Assembly (NCBI RefSeq): GCF_000350225.1
Contig: NW_005179118.1
Span: 1 to 64,000, forward strand
Source: Chondrus crispus
Lineage: Eukaryota; Rhodophyta; Florideophyceae; Gigartinales; Gigartinaceae
Reading direction: 5' to 3'
DNA: 64,000 nucleotides
Below the pieces are notes generated by a model, which had not been told where the DNA came from, did no database searches, and saw nothing but the letters and a program-made list of their open reading frames with translations. This document shows, piece by piece, positions 22,719-34,700 of this stretch. Positions within the stretch are counted from its first letter, which is position 1, and each line of letters starts with the position of its first letter. Position numbers and translations under genes: made by a program.

Positions 22719-23013
22719 CCCTGGTCATAAAGAATATTCCTGCACACATTTTAAAATTTAAATCATAGTACAGTATGTATCAACTGACGTTGCAAGCCGG
22801 GAGCTGACCACACCGACGTGAGGTCAACCACATCAACAGATTTATCCAAGAAGCCTGGCACAATCAGGAAAGGAAGGCATGTAACAAGTCAAACGTCAGA
22901 ACAGAAGGACAATAAATGGAGACAACTCTTCTTCACAAAAATCTTCCTTAATATAGACTGCCTATCTAGAAACACCACCACCTGTAAACACAGCACCCAG
23001 CCTTTTGTCCCAG

Positions 23014-24979
23014 CTACGCCATTTCATCGCTCTTAGTGAAACCCTCTATTGCAACTTCGATCAAATCCTCGGAAGCATCTTCGGAAGTACCCCCGCCAGT
23101 GCCCTCGGAATTGGCTTTGGTCGAAGCCTCAGCGGCACCCTGGGTCGGGCCCTCTCCTGTCGTCGAGTTGTCATCACCCTCTCTCCTCTTTGCTTTGTTC
23201 ACCCTCTCCGCCTCCTGCGGGTCCAGCACCATTTCTAAAAAGATTACGAAGCACGCCACGAAAGCCAGTATGAAGAAAACCTGCAGCTTGGTCAGCGTCA
23301 GGCTCAGATGGCTGTCCTTTGGACACTGCCCGATCGACTTGACATAATTCTCTGGCCTTGGGAGCAACCCCGATCGCTGCATGTCCAGCGTTGCGTTGCT
23401 CATCATTTCCGTGTACTTGGAGCCACGCGGAAGAAGGAACGACAGTCCACCCAGGAAGCAAGGCTCGCCCGTTGACACTACCTTCTGGCAGTACCTTCCG
23501 TGGGCAAGACTCATGCCCGTGGCAGTGAGACCGATCATAAATTTGCACTTTTTCTCGTACAACGTCTTGGCGCCTTCTTCGTATGATGAAACCAGCATCG
23601 GAGTGTGACCCTTGTGACAGGGACTGGCCAGGGGAATGGGAAGTGTAGTTGTTAGCAACCACTATTTGAGAGAAACACGGAGGTAACGAGGTAAGCGTGG
23701 CGTACTCTGTAGCGATAGTGTCATCCCAGAACACTTCTATGGCTCCTCCTTCTGGCACGCACACTTCATACGGGGGTATATGGCACTTTTTCAGGTCTTC
23801 AATATTGCGATAATCAGAAACGAGGGTATCCTGTACAAGTACCGCACTGTTAAACACGTGGGAAGGCGTTAATTTCTTTCCGTGAGATCCTCGCTGGGAG
23901 TCTGAGGCTGCTGGTGTCTGAAGACAAAATAACTTACGTCATTGCCGCTTCGTATGTCAAAATGAGGAAAAGGCTGCATAGAGCAATGAGCAGGTTGAGA
24001 ACCCATTGTCTCGAGCTCATCTTGCCCTCGATGGGATCGTAGCCACCTTGACCGACCATACGGCTCACTAATGGAGATGGTTCGCGAAAAGTAGAAAAGT
24101 GACAGAAATGGGGAGAAAAAACTAAGTCAGAGGCAAAAGAAAGAATTTGAATGAAGCCAAACTTCTTTCGACAAAGACTTACGTGTGCTTTGCAGTGCCT
24201 TTCGCAATCGATATGGTATGCGACTCTTCAACAAATAGTGCTTCATCCTGCGCACCCGAGAAGATGTTCTCGGCAGCGGCTGGTAAGATTCATCCGGGGG
24301 TACGAAGCGCCTGTCAAGCATTTTGAGGAACGTAAACACACAAACAAGCCCCAATATGAAAAACCACACAGTGGTAGAGAAAGCAGTGATGAAGAAGGCG
24401 CCCGCAGATGCTGAGGAAGTGTTATCTGTATGCACAACGATGCTCAGGCCGTCGATAGCGAACGGCGGCAGAAAATCCACTCGCCTGAAGCGCTCAGGAT
24501 TCCGAAACCAGCCGCCGACAGCCATTTCACACTGGCATTTTGGGTCTTGCCGAATATTCCCATCTTCTGTAGTGCACTCGTCTATATTTTTGACGATAGC
24601 GTTGAATTGCACGTCGTCCTCGTTTCTCAACTCTTTGAGAGACTCGCATCGAAATCCAAGCCTTTCTTGCAGCTGTTCAAGGTACCGAATGGCCAGTCCA
24701 TCGTATCCATGAATCTGAAAGTGAGCTAACATGTGAAGGTTAGCTGTGCAAGTGTCGCTGTCGCAGTGTGAATTCGCGTAGTCCGATTGGAATGAACATG
24801 GTTCCTACCTTAGCTTCGTTCCTTACGATTATTGGATTCTCCATGGCGGTGCAGCAGCGAAGATTGACCCCATCGAGATCGCGCTCCATGGCCTCAGTCG
24901 CGCAGAGGAACAGGCCGAACAATGCTGTGATGTTGACCATGGATTTGCGAAACATTGTCTTGGAATCCAATTTCGACAT
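23014..24979 (-). CDS. Ionotropic-glutamate-receptor-like protein, five exons
   Basis: Exons 24979-24809, 24714-24183, 24067-23938, 23846-23679 and 23623-23014 have GT-AG borders and matching phases and give 536 residues. A signal peptide is followed directly by the ligand-binding S1 lobe (GYDGLAIRYLEQLQ, then VGGWFRNPERFRRVDF, whose Arg aligns with the agonist carboxylate contact). Next come membrane segment M1, a basic linker, a segment matching M3 (ILTYEAAMTAVL), the S2 lobe, M4 and an acidic Ser/Thr/Gly-rich tail. The linker shows no re-entrant pore loop (M2). There is no amino-terminal domain. The fourth intron has a weak donor (GTGTTT) but a good TGCTAAC branch point. It probably sits in the plasma membrane as a small-molecule sensor; channel activity is doubtful. 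Confidence 0.8.
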
Positions 24980-26960
24980 AATAGAGTTTCATTGCAGACA
25001 TTCAACTGCTACGGGATTGCAAGTTGATGCAAACTGTATATATATATACCATGCGGTGCTGCAGAATGTTAGGACGAAAGGCTTTATTTTATAAACAGAA
25101 TCTGCTTCCTCTTGCGTCGACAGAACAACTGTTCATAGGAAAGGCAATAACAGTGTTTATTCTGTGCGGAAGATTGAGTGAGAGTTTTTTAATCAGAAGA
25201 CGGACTGCGCTTGCGTCTTGACCAAGGCCCCTGTAATGGGCGGTGTGACGCTTCTTTCCTACAGTACGCCAGTTTCTAAGACGAAAGTTGGTAAGTTCAC
25301 CGTGAAGTGACTGCCCTCAGGTGGGTCATCATACCGAGGAGTGACGTGGTCTGCAAACTTTTTTCTATGATCGGCTAGTGTCGAAGCTAATAGGAACCTT
25401 GTATGCTCGCACCCGTGACCAAGAGATGGAGTAGGCAAAAAATTTCGTCTAAGCAAAGGTACTAGGGGTGGATTCTATGGGCACGAGCACCACGAGACTG
25501 TATCCTTTCATCAACGCGGTAACGTATGGTATATTCGTCCTGCATGGTGTCTTCTTCGCAGCAAGGAGCTCTACCTGAAGCATGGGAGCAGAGTTCTTCC
25601 GCACCACACCTGAACAGGGCAATATGCCCCTCATGGACAACCTGCAATCCAGCAATGTGGCTATTTGGGCTAATGTATCTCACAGAGCGGTAAATTACTT
25701 GTCCGAGGGCTCGGCTCTAGGGATACAAATTCGTCCAGCATGCTTTCAAACGCGACGTCACCATGCAATAGAGATCAGTTTGTATGACAGCAAGGACGCT
25801 GGAAGCACGCACCAGGAGGCAACTCCTAAATCTCAACAATCTCGGCTCTTGCGACCAATCCCCTATCTGTGCTTCGGGCGTGTGTCCATAGCGATAAGCA
25901 CGGGGGGGAAGTGGCTGTAGGCCGTCCTTCCCGCTCTGTTTCGGACGCGTCTCCATAGTGAACGGTTGACGTATGATTATGGACGAAAGGCCAAAACTCT
26001 GCGCACTGCTCTGCGGGGATAGTTCTGCCAGCACGGCGCAAATATTATTCATTGCTCGTGCGCATGGCTTCTGCTCGCTTGCACGTGCAGGCCCTGATGC
26101 CCTTGAGTGGTTCGGCAATTTTTTTGTTTTTTTCTCGAGTACAACAAAGGCATGGATGGCGACTTTCGAGGCACTTTGCCAGTCTCGGGATTTATTCTTC
26201 TTCTCTCCAACAAAATATAACCGCCAACTGCTTACAAGTATAGGGCGCTTCCTTTACGTGGAGGGCATGTTTGCGCGCTAGGTAAGCCTGCAAGGCAAGA
26301 AGAAGATTAGGCTGCGTCAGCAAGTTTGAAAAATACAATCGCATTCCTTCTATTTCATTGTGCTGGAAGTCATGGATGCTGTCTCGAGATCCAGACGTCC
26401 TTCCCTTGTCATGAGGCCCAGTTGCTGCATATTTGTTGTAGCAAATGGAATGGATGTATCGTTCGATTGAATGTGGAATAAAGACAGTATGAACTTCGGA
26501 CAGCTTCCAAAACTGAGCCGAGGCTGTGAGTGCGCAGCTCTTTTCTCACAAAACCGAGTCTGATTAATGGGTTTGGCGAAACGGCAACGAGCATTTCAAT
26601 ATGTAAAGGTTTTACAAGTACACCCAGCCGAAAAACGGACTGGCGAGACGACGTGATAAGTACTTGTCGTGTTGTTAAACTATCAAGATGATCCGTCTTC
26701 TTCTTTTTTCAAGGGACTTTTTATCTGTTTTTGAGTGAAAACGATAGCAGATATATCACGGTCGGGTCTCAGTTTCTGTTGGCAACTATTTGCAAAACAA
26801 ACAGCTACAAAAACCTGGAGGCCATGTTCATACTGCCCCATGGAGATTAGGTACTGTGTTGGAAGGAGGAGGAGCTGAGGAAAACGACTAAACTGCTGAC
26901 ACGCCAGCCGGAAGCATGCCGTTCGGCATCACTCGTGGCAGAATACTGTATGTCTCCGCT
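24980..26960. other. No gene assigned
   Basis: Mostly AT-rich. A minus-strand frame at about 25462-25740 (ending TGA near 25462) has protein-like composition (HIAGLQVVHEGHIALFRC) but no start or domain that I can identify. Other frames here look random. Confidence 0.3.
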
Positions 26961-27486
26961 CTAGTGTCTAGACGACCGGCAATTTGCCTCATATGAGGTC
27001 AGGCTTGGCCTCATGTGAGGCCGGGTTTTTTTTTGCAAAAATGTATACATTAAATCGAAATTTTATAAAATCAGTTTAGACACCATTTCTTTAACCAATA
27101 TTCCCTCGGTAATAGCTTCCTGCAAAACATCGGGATAGTGCTATCCCGATGTTTTGCAGGAAGCTAACTGCTAGCAGTTATGAATACACAGAAATACTAA
27201 GAATCTAATATAGTTTCAACAATCGGATGATATCTTAAACAGGCGTTTTGGTTTCGAAGATATCAACAAAAAACGTTTTGATGTTCTCTAAAAAAGCTTC
27301 TTCTTTAGGTATTCTCAAAAAGTCTGGAAAGGACGTGCAGATCTCACCAAGCTCCACCCTTCCACAGCGCAGAAGTCAACTGCGGTGGCGAGGGTATCTT
27401 TTTCCATTTTGTTCAGCTAGCACAAGTCGAGAAAAATTAAGTTGAAAAGTGACCTCATATGAGGCCATTTGTCACCTAGACACTAG
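26961..27486. mobile_element. CTAG-flanked MITE, copy 2 with inserted hairpin
   Basis: Same ends and subterminal palindromes as the copy at 22229 but 526 bp long. The extra length is an inverted duplication at 27113-27166. Confidence 0.85.
27113..27166. repeat. Perfect 26-bp-arm hairpin inside MITE copy 2
   Basis: TAGCTTCCTGCAAAACATCG continues to a TG loop at 27139-27140 and is then followed by its exact reverse complement. A further palindrome, AACTGCTAGCAGTT, follows. The left arm corresponds to normal MITE sequence in the other copies; the right arm is new. Confidence 0.9.
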
Positions 27487-27561
27487 GCCGTTGATGCTCA
27501 CCTCGACTGCGCTTTCAACGTGGAGCAGATCAGGGAAGCCGCCGTATCTTTCGCAACAGAA

Positions 27562-28062
27562 TCAATGGTGCAACAAAATTCCATTGGTTAAACCGGCCAC
27601 GTACAACAGACTCGGGGAAAATACGAACGCACGATAGACTATGGTAGACTCCTGCATCGTGAGCATTCTCACTCCGATTTCATGCGCACTCGTCATCGGG
27701 GAAACTAATTTTAAATGCGGATTCAGTAGGTCACGAAGGCAGTTACGCGGGAATTGTACAAAGACTCGCTTTATGCGCATTTACTGACCGTGTCCTGATA
27801 GTGCAGTTCTCTCAGGAAATTTGTTACCAAAAGCGCATTCATTAAGGTTGTCCGTAAAATAACGCGTTGTGTTTTTCCATTTGCCCACGAAATCGCTGGA
27901 CGCAAACCCGAGATTAATCAATTCCACCACGAGTTTTGCGGACTGACCTCCAACAAGGTACCTGCCCGCAACAAACGCAAGTCCGGTACATCGTTGTGCC
28001 GCCCGACGGATCACGTGCACCTGGGCGAATACTCGCTGAAAGCGAATATTGTTGCTCGCCAC
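27562..28062 (-). pseudogene. Unassigned ORF interrupted by one stop
   Basis: A single frame of about 166 codons has one TAA (27781-27783). Composition is protein-like on both sides (RRAAQRCTGLAFVAGRYLVG; SAHEIGVRMLTMQES). The latter faintly recalls the VGVHxRT-type loop of some fucosyltransferases, but the similarity is too weak to assign. No ATG is evident at the start. MITE copy 2 ends 76 bp downstream. Confidence 0.3.
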
Positions 28063-28149
28063 AAGGATAGAATGGTTCTGGGGAGTTGACAGAGCGATGT
28101 GTTTTGTCTTCGTGAAAGGCTGACGGGGGCCGTTTGGAGAGGACTGCCT

Positions 28150-28370
28150 TTTAGAAGCTTCTACTTATCTATCTTTCGCGGTTGCTTCGGCGGCATCTGT
28201 GGCAGATCTTGTCGCGCTTTGATCCATTGATGAACTCTGCGCAGATGAAGCGATAGGGGCATCCATGACGCATATCGATACGACCCGTGTAGTCTGAGAC
28301 TCATTTGTGCTGATGAAAAGAACGGAAGACCCACTTTGTTTTCCTTCAAAACGGGTCGATCCGGCACTGC
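28150..28370 (-). repeat. Coding-like dispersed repeat, copy 2
   Basis: Inverted, diverged copy of the segment at about 365-565, with peptide-level similarity (SLHLRRVHQWIKARQDLPQM here). Its frame is open over about 68 codons. Confidence 0.45.
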
Positions 28371-28857
28371 TGTGATGAGGCCGATGTGAAACTCGTGGAA
28401 AACTCACATGCCCCGAGTATTCGTTACAGGTATGCTGTGAGTTTTGCCAAGCGCGTTCTTTGAAAAATTTGCGTTCAGAAAATCTCAGCAAACTCACCGC
28501 CAAAACACGAGTTTTCGTGACTTTACGGAAAACCTTGTTGAGTCAAATATTTCTAAACTTTGTAAGTTTGTACAAAACGACGAAAATTCGGCAACGATCC
28601 TATCATACCTCATACCGCAAAATCGGTATGGTTCCTTACAAGTTGTAAGCGTCGTATTAAATATTAAGGCAGTGACAAGCACCCGGATAACTGCCTTCTC
28701 GCCCGCCCACACGGACCTGTTTTCGCATTTAGGGACGGTGCTACTTGCGCCAAATTCGTAAAGATCCTGGGGTAAGGTGATAAAAATTTATACTCGCTGT
28801 AAAAAGATCAAGGAGCAAAGGGGAGTCTAATTGCCCTACAATGAATAGATAACATGC

Positions 28858-28860
28858 TTA
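28858..28860. repeat. TTA target duplication, left of Harbinger element
   Basis: TTA, matched at 31712-31714. Three-base TWA targets are characteristic of PIF/Harbinger. Confidence 0.85.
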
Positions 28861-29059
28861 GAGCATCTCTACCGGATAAGCTAATGTCGTATTTTGTTTC
28901 AAAACGTGGATGAAGATGATTGGCTAGTCCTATTCACGTCAACTATTTCTATCACAATAGATAGAAGAGAACCTGTGTTCTCTGCCCCGAGTATGGATGA
29001 CACATTCATTCCCCAACCCCCCTCCCCCACACACACAACTCGAATCCATGGATCCGTGA

Positions 29060-30282
29060 CTTGAGTGTGACGACAGCAGTGATGATGATAACATATCGTA
29101 CTTGATTGCCACAGGCATTCTGCCCGGAACAACACCTATCCGAATGACGCCGCGGCTGGGCTCCGTTGCCAACAAGCAACCGAACAAGCCTCGAAACTTC
29201 ACCGAAGCTACAAAGCGTTTGCGTCAAGATTACTTTTCTGCGCACCCAAAGTATTCTTCCAAAGACTTTGAAAGACGTTTTCGCATGCCGCGGGACGTCT
29301 TAATCGGATCTATCACGCAATTGAGGGTGAAGGTATCTTTGTAGAGCGTACGGATAGACTCTGTCGTAAAGGAATACCCCATTTGCAACGCGTTACTGCT
29401 GGGTTGCGCATGCTTGCCTACGGAGTGGCAGCAGATGCGTTGGATGAATATCTACAGATGTCTGAAGATTCGGTGTTGCTCTCGTTGAAGGAGTTTTGCA
29501 AATTGGTCGTACATTTGTTTCAAAACGAATACTTAAGGAAGCCAACCGAACAAGATCTCCGCCGAATCATGGCAATCAACGCAGCCCGAGGATTCCCGGG
29601 TTGCGTTGGGTGCATAGATTGTCAACATTGGGAATGGGAACGATGCCCTATTGCCTGGGCTGGGCAATATAAGGGAAAGGGTAAAAAGCCGACCATTGTG
29701 CTAGAGGCAATAAGTGATGGCGAGGTATGGATATGGCATGCGTTTTTTGGAAGTCCTGGTTCTCTGAATGACATAAGCATTATGGATCATTCGCCTACTA
29801 TCGATGACATAATTGCTGGAGAGTTTCCTCCATCTTTACCATACTGGGTAAACGGAAACGAGCGAAAGATACTGTACTACCTTGCGGATGGCATCTACCC
29901 TAATTGGGCCATATTTGTGAAGACAATAAGTGAGGGCGTAACAAAGAAAGAGACGACTTACGCAGCCGCACAAGAAGCAATGCACAAAGACATTGAGCGG
30001 GCTTTTGGTGTCCTGACCGCAAGATTTCACATCTTGAAAAGACCCTCCCGACTTTGGTATCAAGAAGATATTGCCCGTGTTATGAAGGCATGTATTATCA
30101 TACACAATATGATAGTGGAGTATAGAAGAGACACATACGAAAGTAGTTTGGGATCACTGCAGTTTTTCAAGGAAGCGCTGTCCCTTTTTAACAATGGTGC
30201 TCAGTTGAATGGCATTCACGATCTGCCGCCGGCATTTTTGCCAATGGAGCAGTACCGACTGAGACCTGGGCCAGCATGGTAG
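29060..30282 (+). pseudogene. Harbinger DDE transposase
   Basis: The main frame (about 29323-30282) has LRMLAYGVAADALDEYL and the DDE nuclease residues: D in GCIDCQHWEWERCP, D in YYLADGIYPNW and E in DIERAFGVLTARFHIL. The N-terminal part (about 29060-29322, KPRNFTEATKRLRQDYF, then FRMPRDVLIGSI) is in another frame. The join near 29315 falls inside a normally continuous stretch (expected to lead into EGEGIFVERTD), so a one-base indel is likely. The 5' end is unclear: an ATG at 28993 is in another frame and could belong to a first exon. It excises and integrates the element together with its Myb partner. Confidence 0.85.
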
Positions 30283-30428
30283 GCTCAAGAGAGGAAAGAA
30301 TCACAAACTCAGACGATCACTTTTCTCTTAAGAATGACCTCATAGAACACATCTGGGAAATGCACGGGAATCGATAGTTACACGACGGAGAACTTTATTT
30401 TTCTTCCTTTAGAGACTCCGAGCTTGTA

Positions 30429-31364
30429 CTAAACAGGCGCAGAACAGGTTTCCTCCGGATGCTGTTGAGATTCAGGTGCTGTCACCTCAGTGATAGCGGT
30501 GTTCTCTGGCAAGTCATCATAAACGGTACGTGCTCGCTTCATTGCCCTCGCAAGATATGTTTGACGTAACGTACGAAAGAAAGTGGCGCTTTCCGGAAGG
30601 TTCGCGGCTTCTGGTCGTGACAAAACCGCTATGGCGTTTCGCTCTTCAAGCGTTGTTGATTTACGTTTGGCGGATTCAGCCATAGACCTAATGGCTTGCG
30701 TACGCAGCTCTTCCTGGCGAATTAGTTTGGCATTTCTGTTTCCAAGCTTCACACGCTCCTCCCCCTTTGACGGTGTTCCCTTTCCACTTGATAAACTCGA
30801 TTGTGCGTTTGCTTCAGAGGCATTTGCATATTGGTTCGTTCCATCCACTGACGCTCGCGCATCTGCATTTGTTGAAAGGTCAATCGTGACTTCTTCCGTT
30901 GTTCTCGCTTCAACAGCAAACCTCTCCGACCACTTCGGTCTAGACCGTAACACTTTCCATGCTTTGTGACAGTGGCAGTGATCACAGCTGAAATCCTTGT
31001 AGTTATAGTCCATGATGTTTGTCTTACCTACATGAATAGCAATGGCCATGGAAATAATATTGTCGTCCGTCACACCTGTCGGTGAACAAGCTTTTACCTT
31101 CCGCAAAGAAACTTAAAACTTCTGTACATCTGCAGAGATACTGTCAAAGTGCGCTTTGCAGCTTGCTGCAGTCTTGTTCCCGTAACGTCCGTCTGGTACA
31201 TTGGCGGGTCCTTTCTCAATGAATCGTCGATGGATTGCTTCCATAAACCTTTTCGACGTTTGGTTCGTTCCGGTGATTGGATCCTCGGACGCAGCCACCC
31301 AGGCACGTGCGAGCGCTTCGTTTTCTGCGCTGTCCCAGCTTTTCCCCCTCCCCATTTCATTCAC
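30429..31364 (-). pseudogene. Harbinger Myb/SANT-like partner protein
   Basis: ATG-type start at 31364 (MNEMGRGKSWDSAENEALAR). The SANT-like trihelix has conserved Trp residues (GKSWDSAENEALARAWV), followed by DVQKF, KACSPTGVTDDNIISMAI, and a Lys/Arg- and Glu-rich C-terminus. An in-frame TAA at 31113-31115 separates DVQKF from the rest; the frame does not change. In the family this protein binds the terminal repeats and carries the transposase to the nucleus. Confidence 0.8.
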
Positions 31365-31711
31365 AAACGAACGAGAGGAATGTGTTTGTGTTCAATCAGC
31401 CACGGGAACTTTGTTGCGGGTGAAGGTTGGGACTTCGCTGTGGTTTTGATTCTTCGGCAAAACGAGGGCCGGAAGGCGGAAGTAATAGTCACCGGTTCTG
31501 GCGGGAACAAGACAACCAATAACAATGCGCAAGTTGTCGCGAAATCCGAATAAAATACCATGCAAATTCTGTCTATTCGGTGCCCGAATAGCTTCAAAAC
31601 GTCTGGTATTATCCGTGGAAATCTAATCGTTAGGATGGCTACCTCCGCGTAGAGTATCATTTTTTTTCTATGCTTCAAAAAAATAGAATATTCTTTGGGT
31701 TAGAGATGCTC

Positions 31712-31714
31712 TTA
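31712..31714. repeat. TTA target duplication, right of Harbinger element
   Basis: TTA, identical to 28858-28860. Confidence 0.85.
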
Positions 31715-34700
31715 TTTCCTACTTGGAAAGAGCTGATAGTAGTTTAATCATGTTAATACTGTGCCAAGAAATTGATGTTACTCAAAATTTAACAACATCC
31801 ATCCCTTTTAATGTGAAAACTCGTCATGTCGTGATTCACAATAAAGTATGAGACACCACCGAAAACTGAGGCGTACAACTTAAAGATACTAATACTGTAC
31901 TGTGCTATTTTCAGTATTTGGGTGTACGGGCCCCCGAGGGGGTTTTCTACAGAGGAACTACGTCTTTCTCGCTCTTGAATTAACCTACGAAAGTTCGGCC
32001 CCCACAGCGGACATATCTGAGCATCGTCTTCGAAGATCGGCCCTAAGCAGTTTATTCCGACTCGAGATCAGCGCAATGTCAATATTTTCATCGCATACGC
32101 AGAGCACATAGCCCATCTTTTCTGGTTCCCTTGATGTCCTCCATCATTTCAGACATCTTAGACTGGATGCAACCTTTCAAGACGACTGCAAGGGGTTTTC
32201 AGCATCTGCCTTGGTCCATCATATTCTGCAAAAAGTGGGTTTCCCAGTAATATTCAATACCCGGAACAATGCACGTCTCATTCACAAACACGTTGCGGAA
32301 TGTAAGACCTCCGTGGAACAGCACAGCACGTCTATGGTATTGGGCACGCTTCCCGTACACCTTTTCCGGTCACCGGATCCGTTGTAGCTGCAAAACTATC
32401 CGCCTAAGTCGCTTTCAAGTGAGCGACGTGATTCCCTGTTATCGCGAGTGGGCCTCGCAGAGGTGGATGCAGCAAAAAAGCGCGTGCCAGAGCGACTCCA
32501 ACCAACTTTGCAATGAATTAAAAGTATTCTATGGAGTGCTTCCACCATGCCCTTTGTTCTGGCAGAAAAGACCACCGCTTATGCCGCTTTTCATAGATCG
32601 CATGTTGTCGCAGGCTACGTCCTATCGTGGTGAATTTTCACCCAGTTCGCAGGCTAAGCACTGTTCTTCGAGTATCTTTTCCGTCAGGATTTAGATTTTA
32701 CATGTGGGCACTCGTCGTTTCTTCATACAAGCAAGCACTTGCAAATTGTTCTGCATTAACAAATGTAAAGAGGGAATGTTCTTCTCGTGTGCCTGCCCAG
32801 CTGTTGCCTTCGAGCGAGGAGATGTACAGTCCTTTTTACATGTACACGCAGTCACAGTGGCTTTGCGACGATGAGTACGCCCTTACTCAAAGCTAATCGT
32901 TACACCACCAATAAAGAGAATACATCGCTTGTTTCACGATATTCAGTCGCTGTGACAGAAGGCATCACTTTAAATTACAGCCGGTGTATTGCAGCTTAAG
33001 CAGTAGTGCAGTAGTGCAGTGCGTCATTGATGGCATGAAGTATAAAATCGTCCTTATCATGGTACGCACAATCACGTGCATGCACACGCAGTACATGCTA
33101 TGTAGCTATCGTCAGGCCTCGATTAGTAGGTATTATCCAGATGAGGAACTTTCAACATTAAGTCTCGGCTTCCATCTTTACACCGCCGTCTGTAAATGCA
33201 TTTCACAGCAAAAGTCACATGTCCTGGGCGTACAAACCTATGGGCAAATCTACGGGGGCATGCTGTCTGCAATTACCCGTACCAAGCAGTGGAAAGACCA
33301 GCTCCCAAATTCTTAGAACCTGACACATTTCAACTGTCTGACGTGCATCTGAACGCTATTTTCGAGAAAACCGCGCCCTCATAAGGCAGTGCATAACCAG
33401 CGTTCCCCACCAAACCTAAACAAATCTTTTAAGTACTGTACCCATCATCGGCCTCAGCCGAAGCACGCATGCACGAGTGGTTGGTGCCAACAACAGTTCT
33501 CTACCATCTTCCTGCAATAGTTTCTCTTTGTAAATGTTCATCGACGAATACTCCCTCTGCACAATCTCTGCATCTGTATGAACGTATGAACATGTTCTGC
33601 TGACTTCGCTAGACTTTGAGGACACATTGTCATCTCAGAGCCATAAGGTTTCACAACGGCTTTGTTCCCTGCTCTAGTATTGCTTGACACTGGACATGAG
33701 GTGTGTCACTCACACCAGAGACTAGAACAAAATAAGCTGCGGGTGTCTGATGTTCAGTGATTTGCTTGAAAAGATTGTGATACGCTCAAAAGTCAGGTCG
33801 AAATGGCAAATGACCGCTGATGCAAGTCACATCGAGTGGTTTCAGCCGACTAGGCCTGAGGGTACGTGCCCTGGCCGGGAAGGGAGGGTTATCGCAGGAA
33901 TGTTACTCGTAAGGTAAAGAAAATGCATCGTATGCAAGGGCTGCGTTTCTCAAGATCAGAATTGGGGCATCAGATGGGATACAAATAACACGTAGCAACT
34001 ATGACAGTGTGAAGTCTAATACTGTACATTTGTATGTGTGTGGCTGTACCCTTCTGTTTTCTACGACACTTTGCCTGTTAGTGTGGTAGAAGGGAGCGCC
34101 CCCTGGCCAGGAGACGGGTGGAGAGGGATGTGCAAAGTATATGTAGTAGCGATATCCAACAGTTAGTGACCCTCGTATGACTTGAAAGATGAAAGGAATG
34201 GCGAAGTGGAAAGAATGGGTACAGTATATGTGCCGTACGACAGTTTATGACTATTATCTAAAAAATCCATGCGTTTACTACGGACTCCAGCAATCAGGAG
34301 TGTTCGCATAAAAACGTCAAGATGGTTTCTAAAACAACTCTTGAAGATCGATATGAAAATATGGTTTCCGGGAAAACGCATGAAAGTGGGTACTTGATAC
34401 AGCATGATAGGTAGCGACCTGTAGACAGTGTACCTCCGCGCCGGCGGAAATTGAAAGATGATGACTCAACGACCTCTGCCTCCCTCTGTCGAGACGGGGA
34501 GGCAAGAGTGTTTATGTAGTAAACGAAGTGCTAACGAGCTAGCCTCGGTAGCACACACAGTAAAACACAACACGACATAACTCCGCTTATGGGTACAGTA
34601 GAAACCTTCTTTCCGCAACAGAAGATGTTGCCATTTATGGCAACCAGCATCCACAGACCTTTGAGAGTTTGAAGCTTCGGAAGGCATGGAATGATCACGT

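Larger units (their letters stand above)
28861..31711. mobile_element. Complete PIF/Harbinger DNA transposon
   Basis: A 2,851-bp element with terminal inverted repeats GAGCATCTCTA (28861-28871 and complement at 31701-31711) and TTA target duplications. It carries the two genes typical of the superfamily, a DDE transposase and a Myb-like protein, arranged convergently. Each gene has one apparent disruption, so this copy is probably inactive. Confidence 0.92.

Noticed and set aside
27562..27780. Fucosyltransferase-like motif
   Set aside because: A single IGVRM-like match with no other family motif.
32250..32420. Possible GT61-type glycosyltransferase remnant on the minus strand
   Set aside because: Only one short HGGLT-like motif and interrupted frames; too little to annotate.
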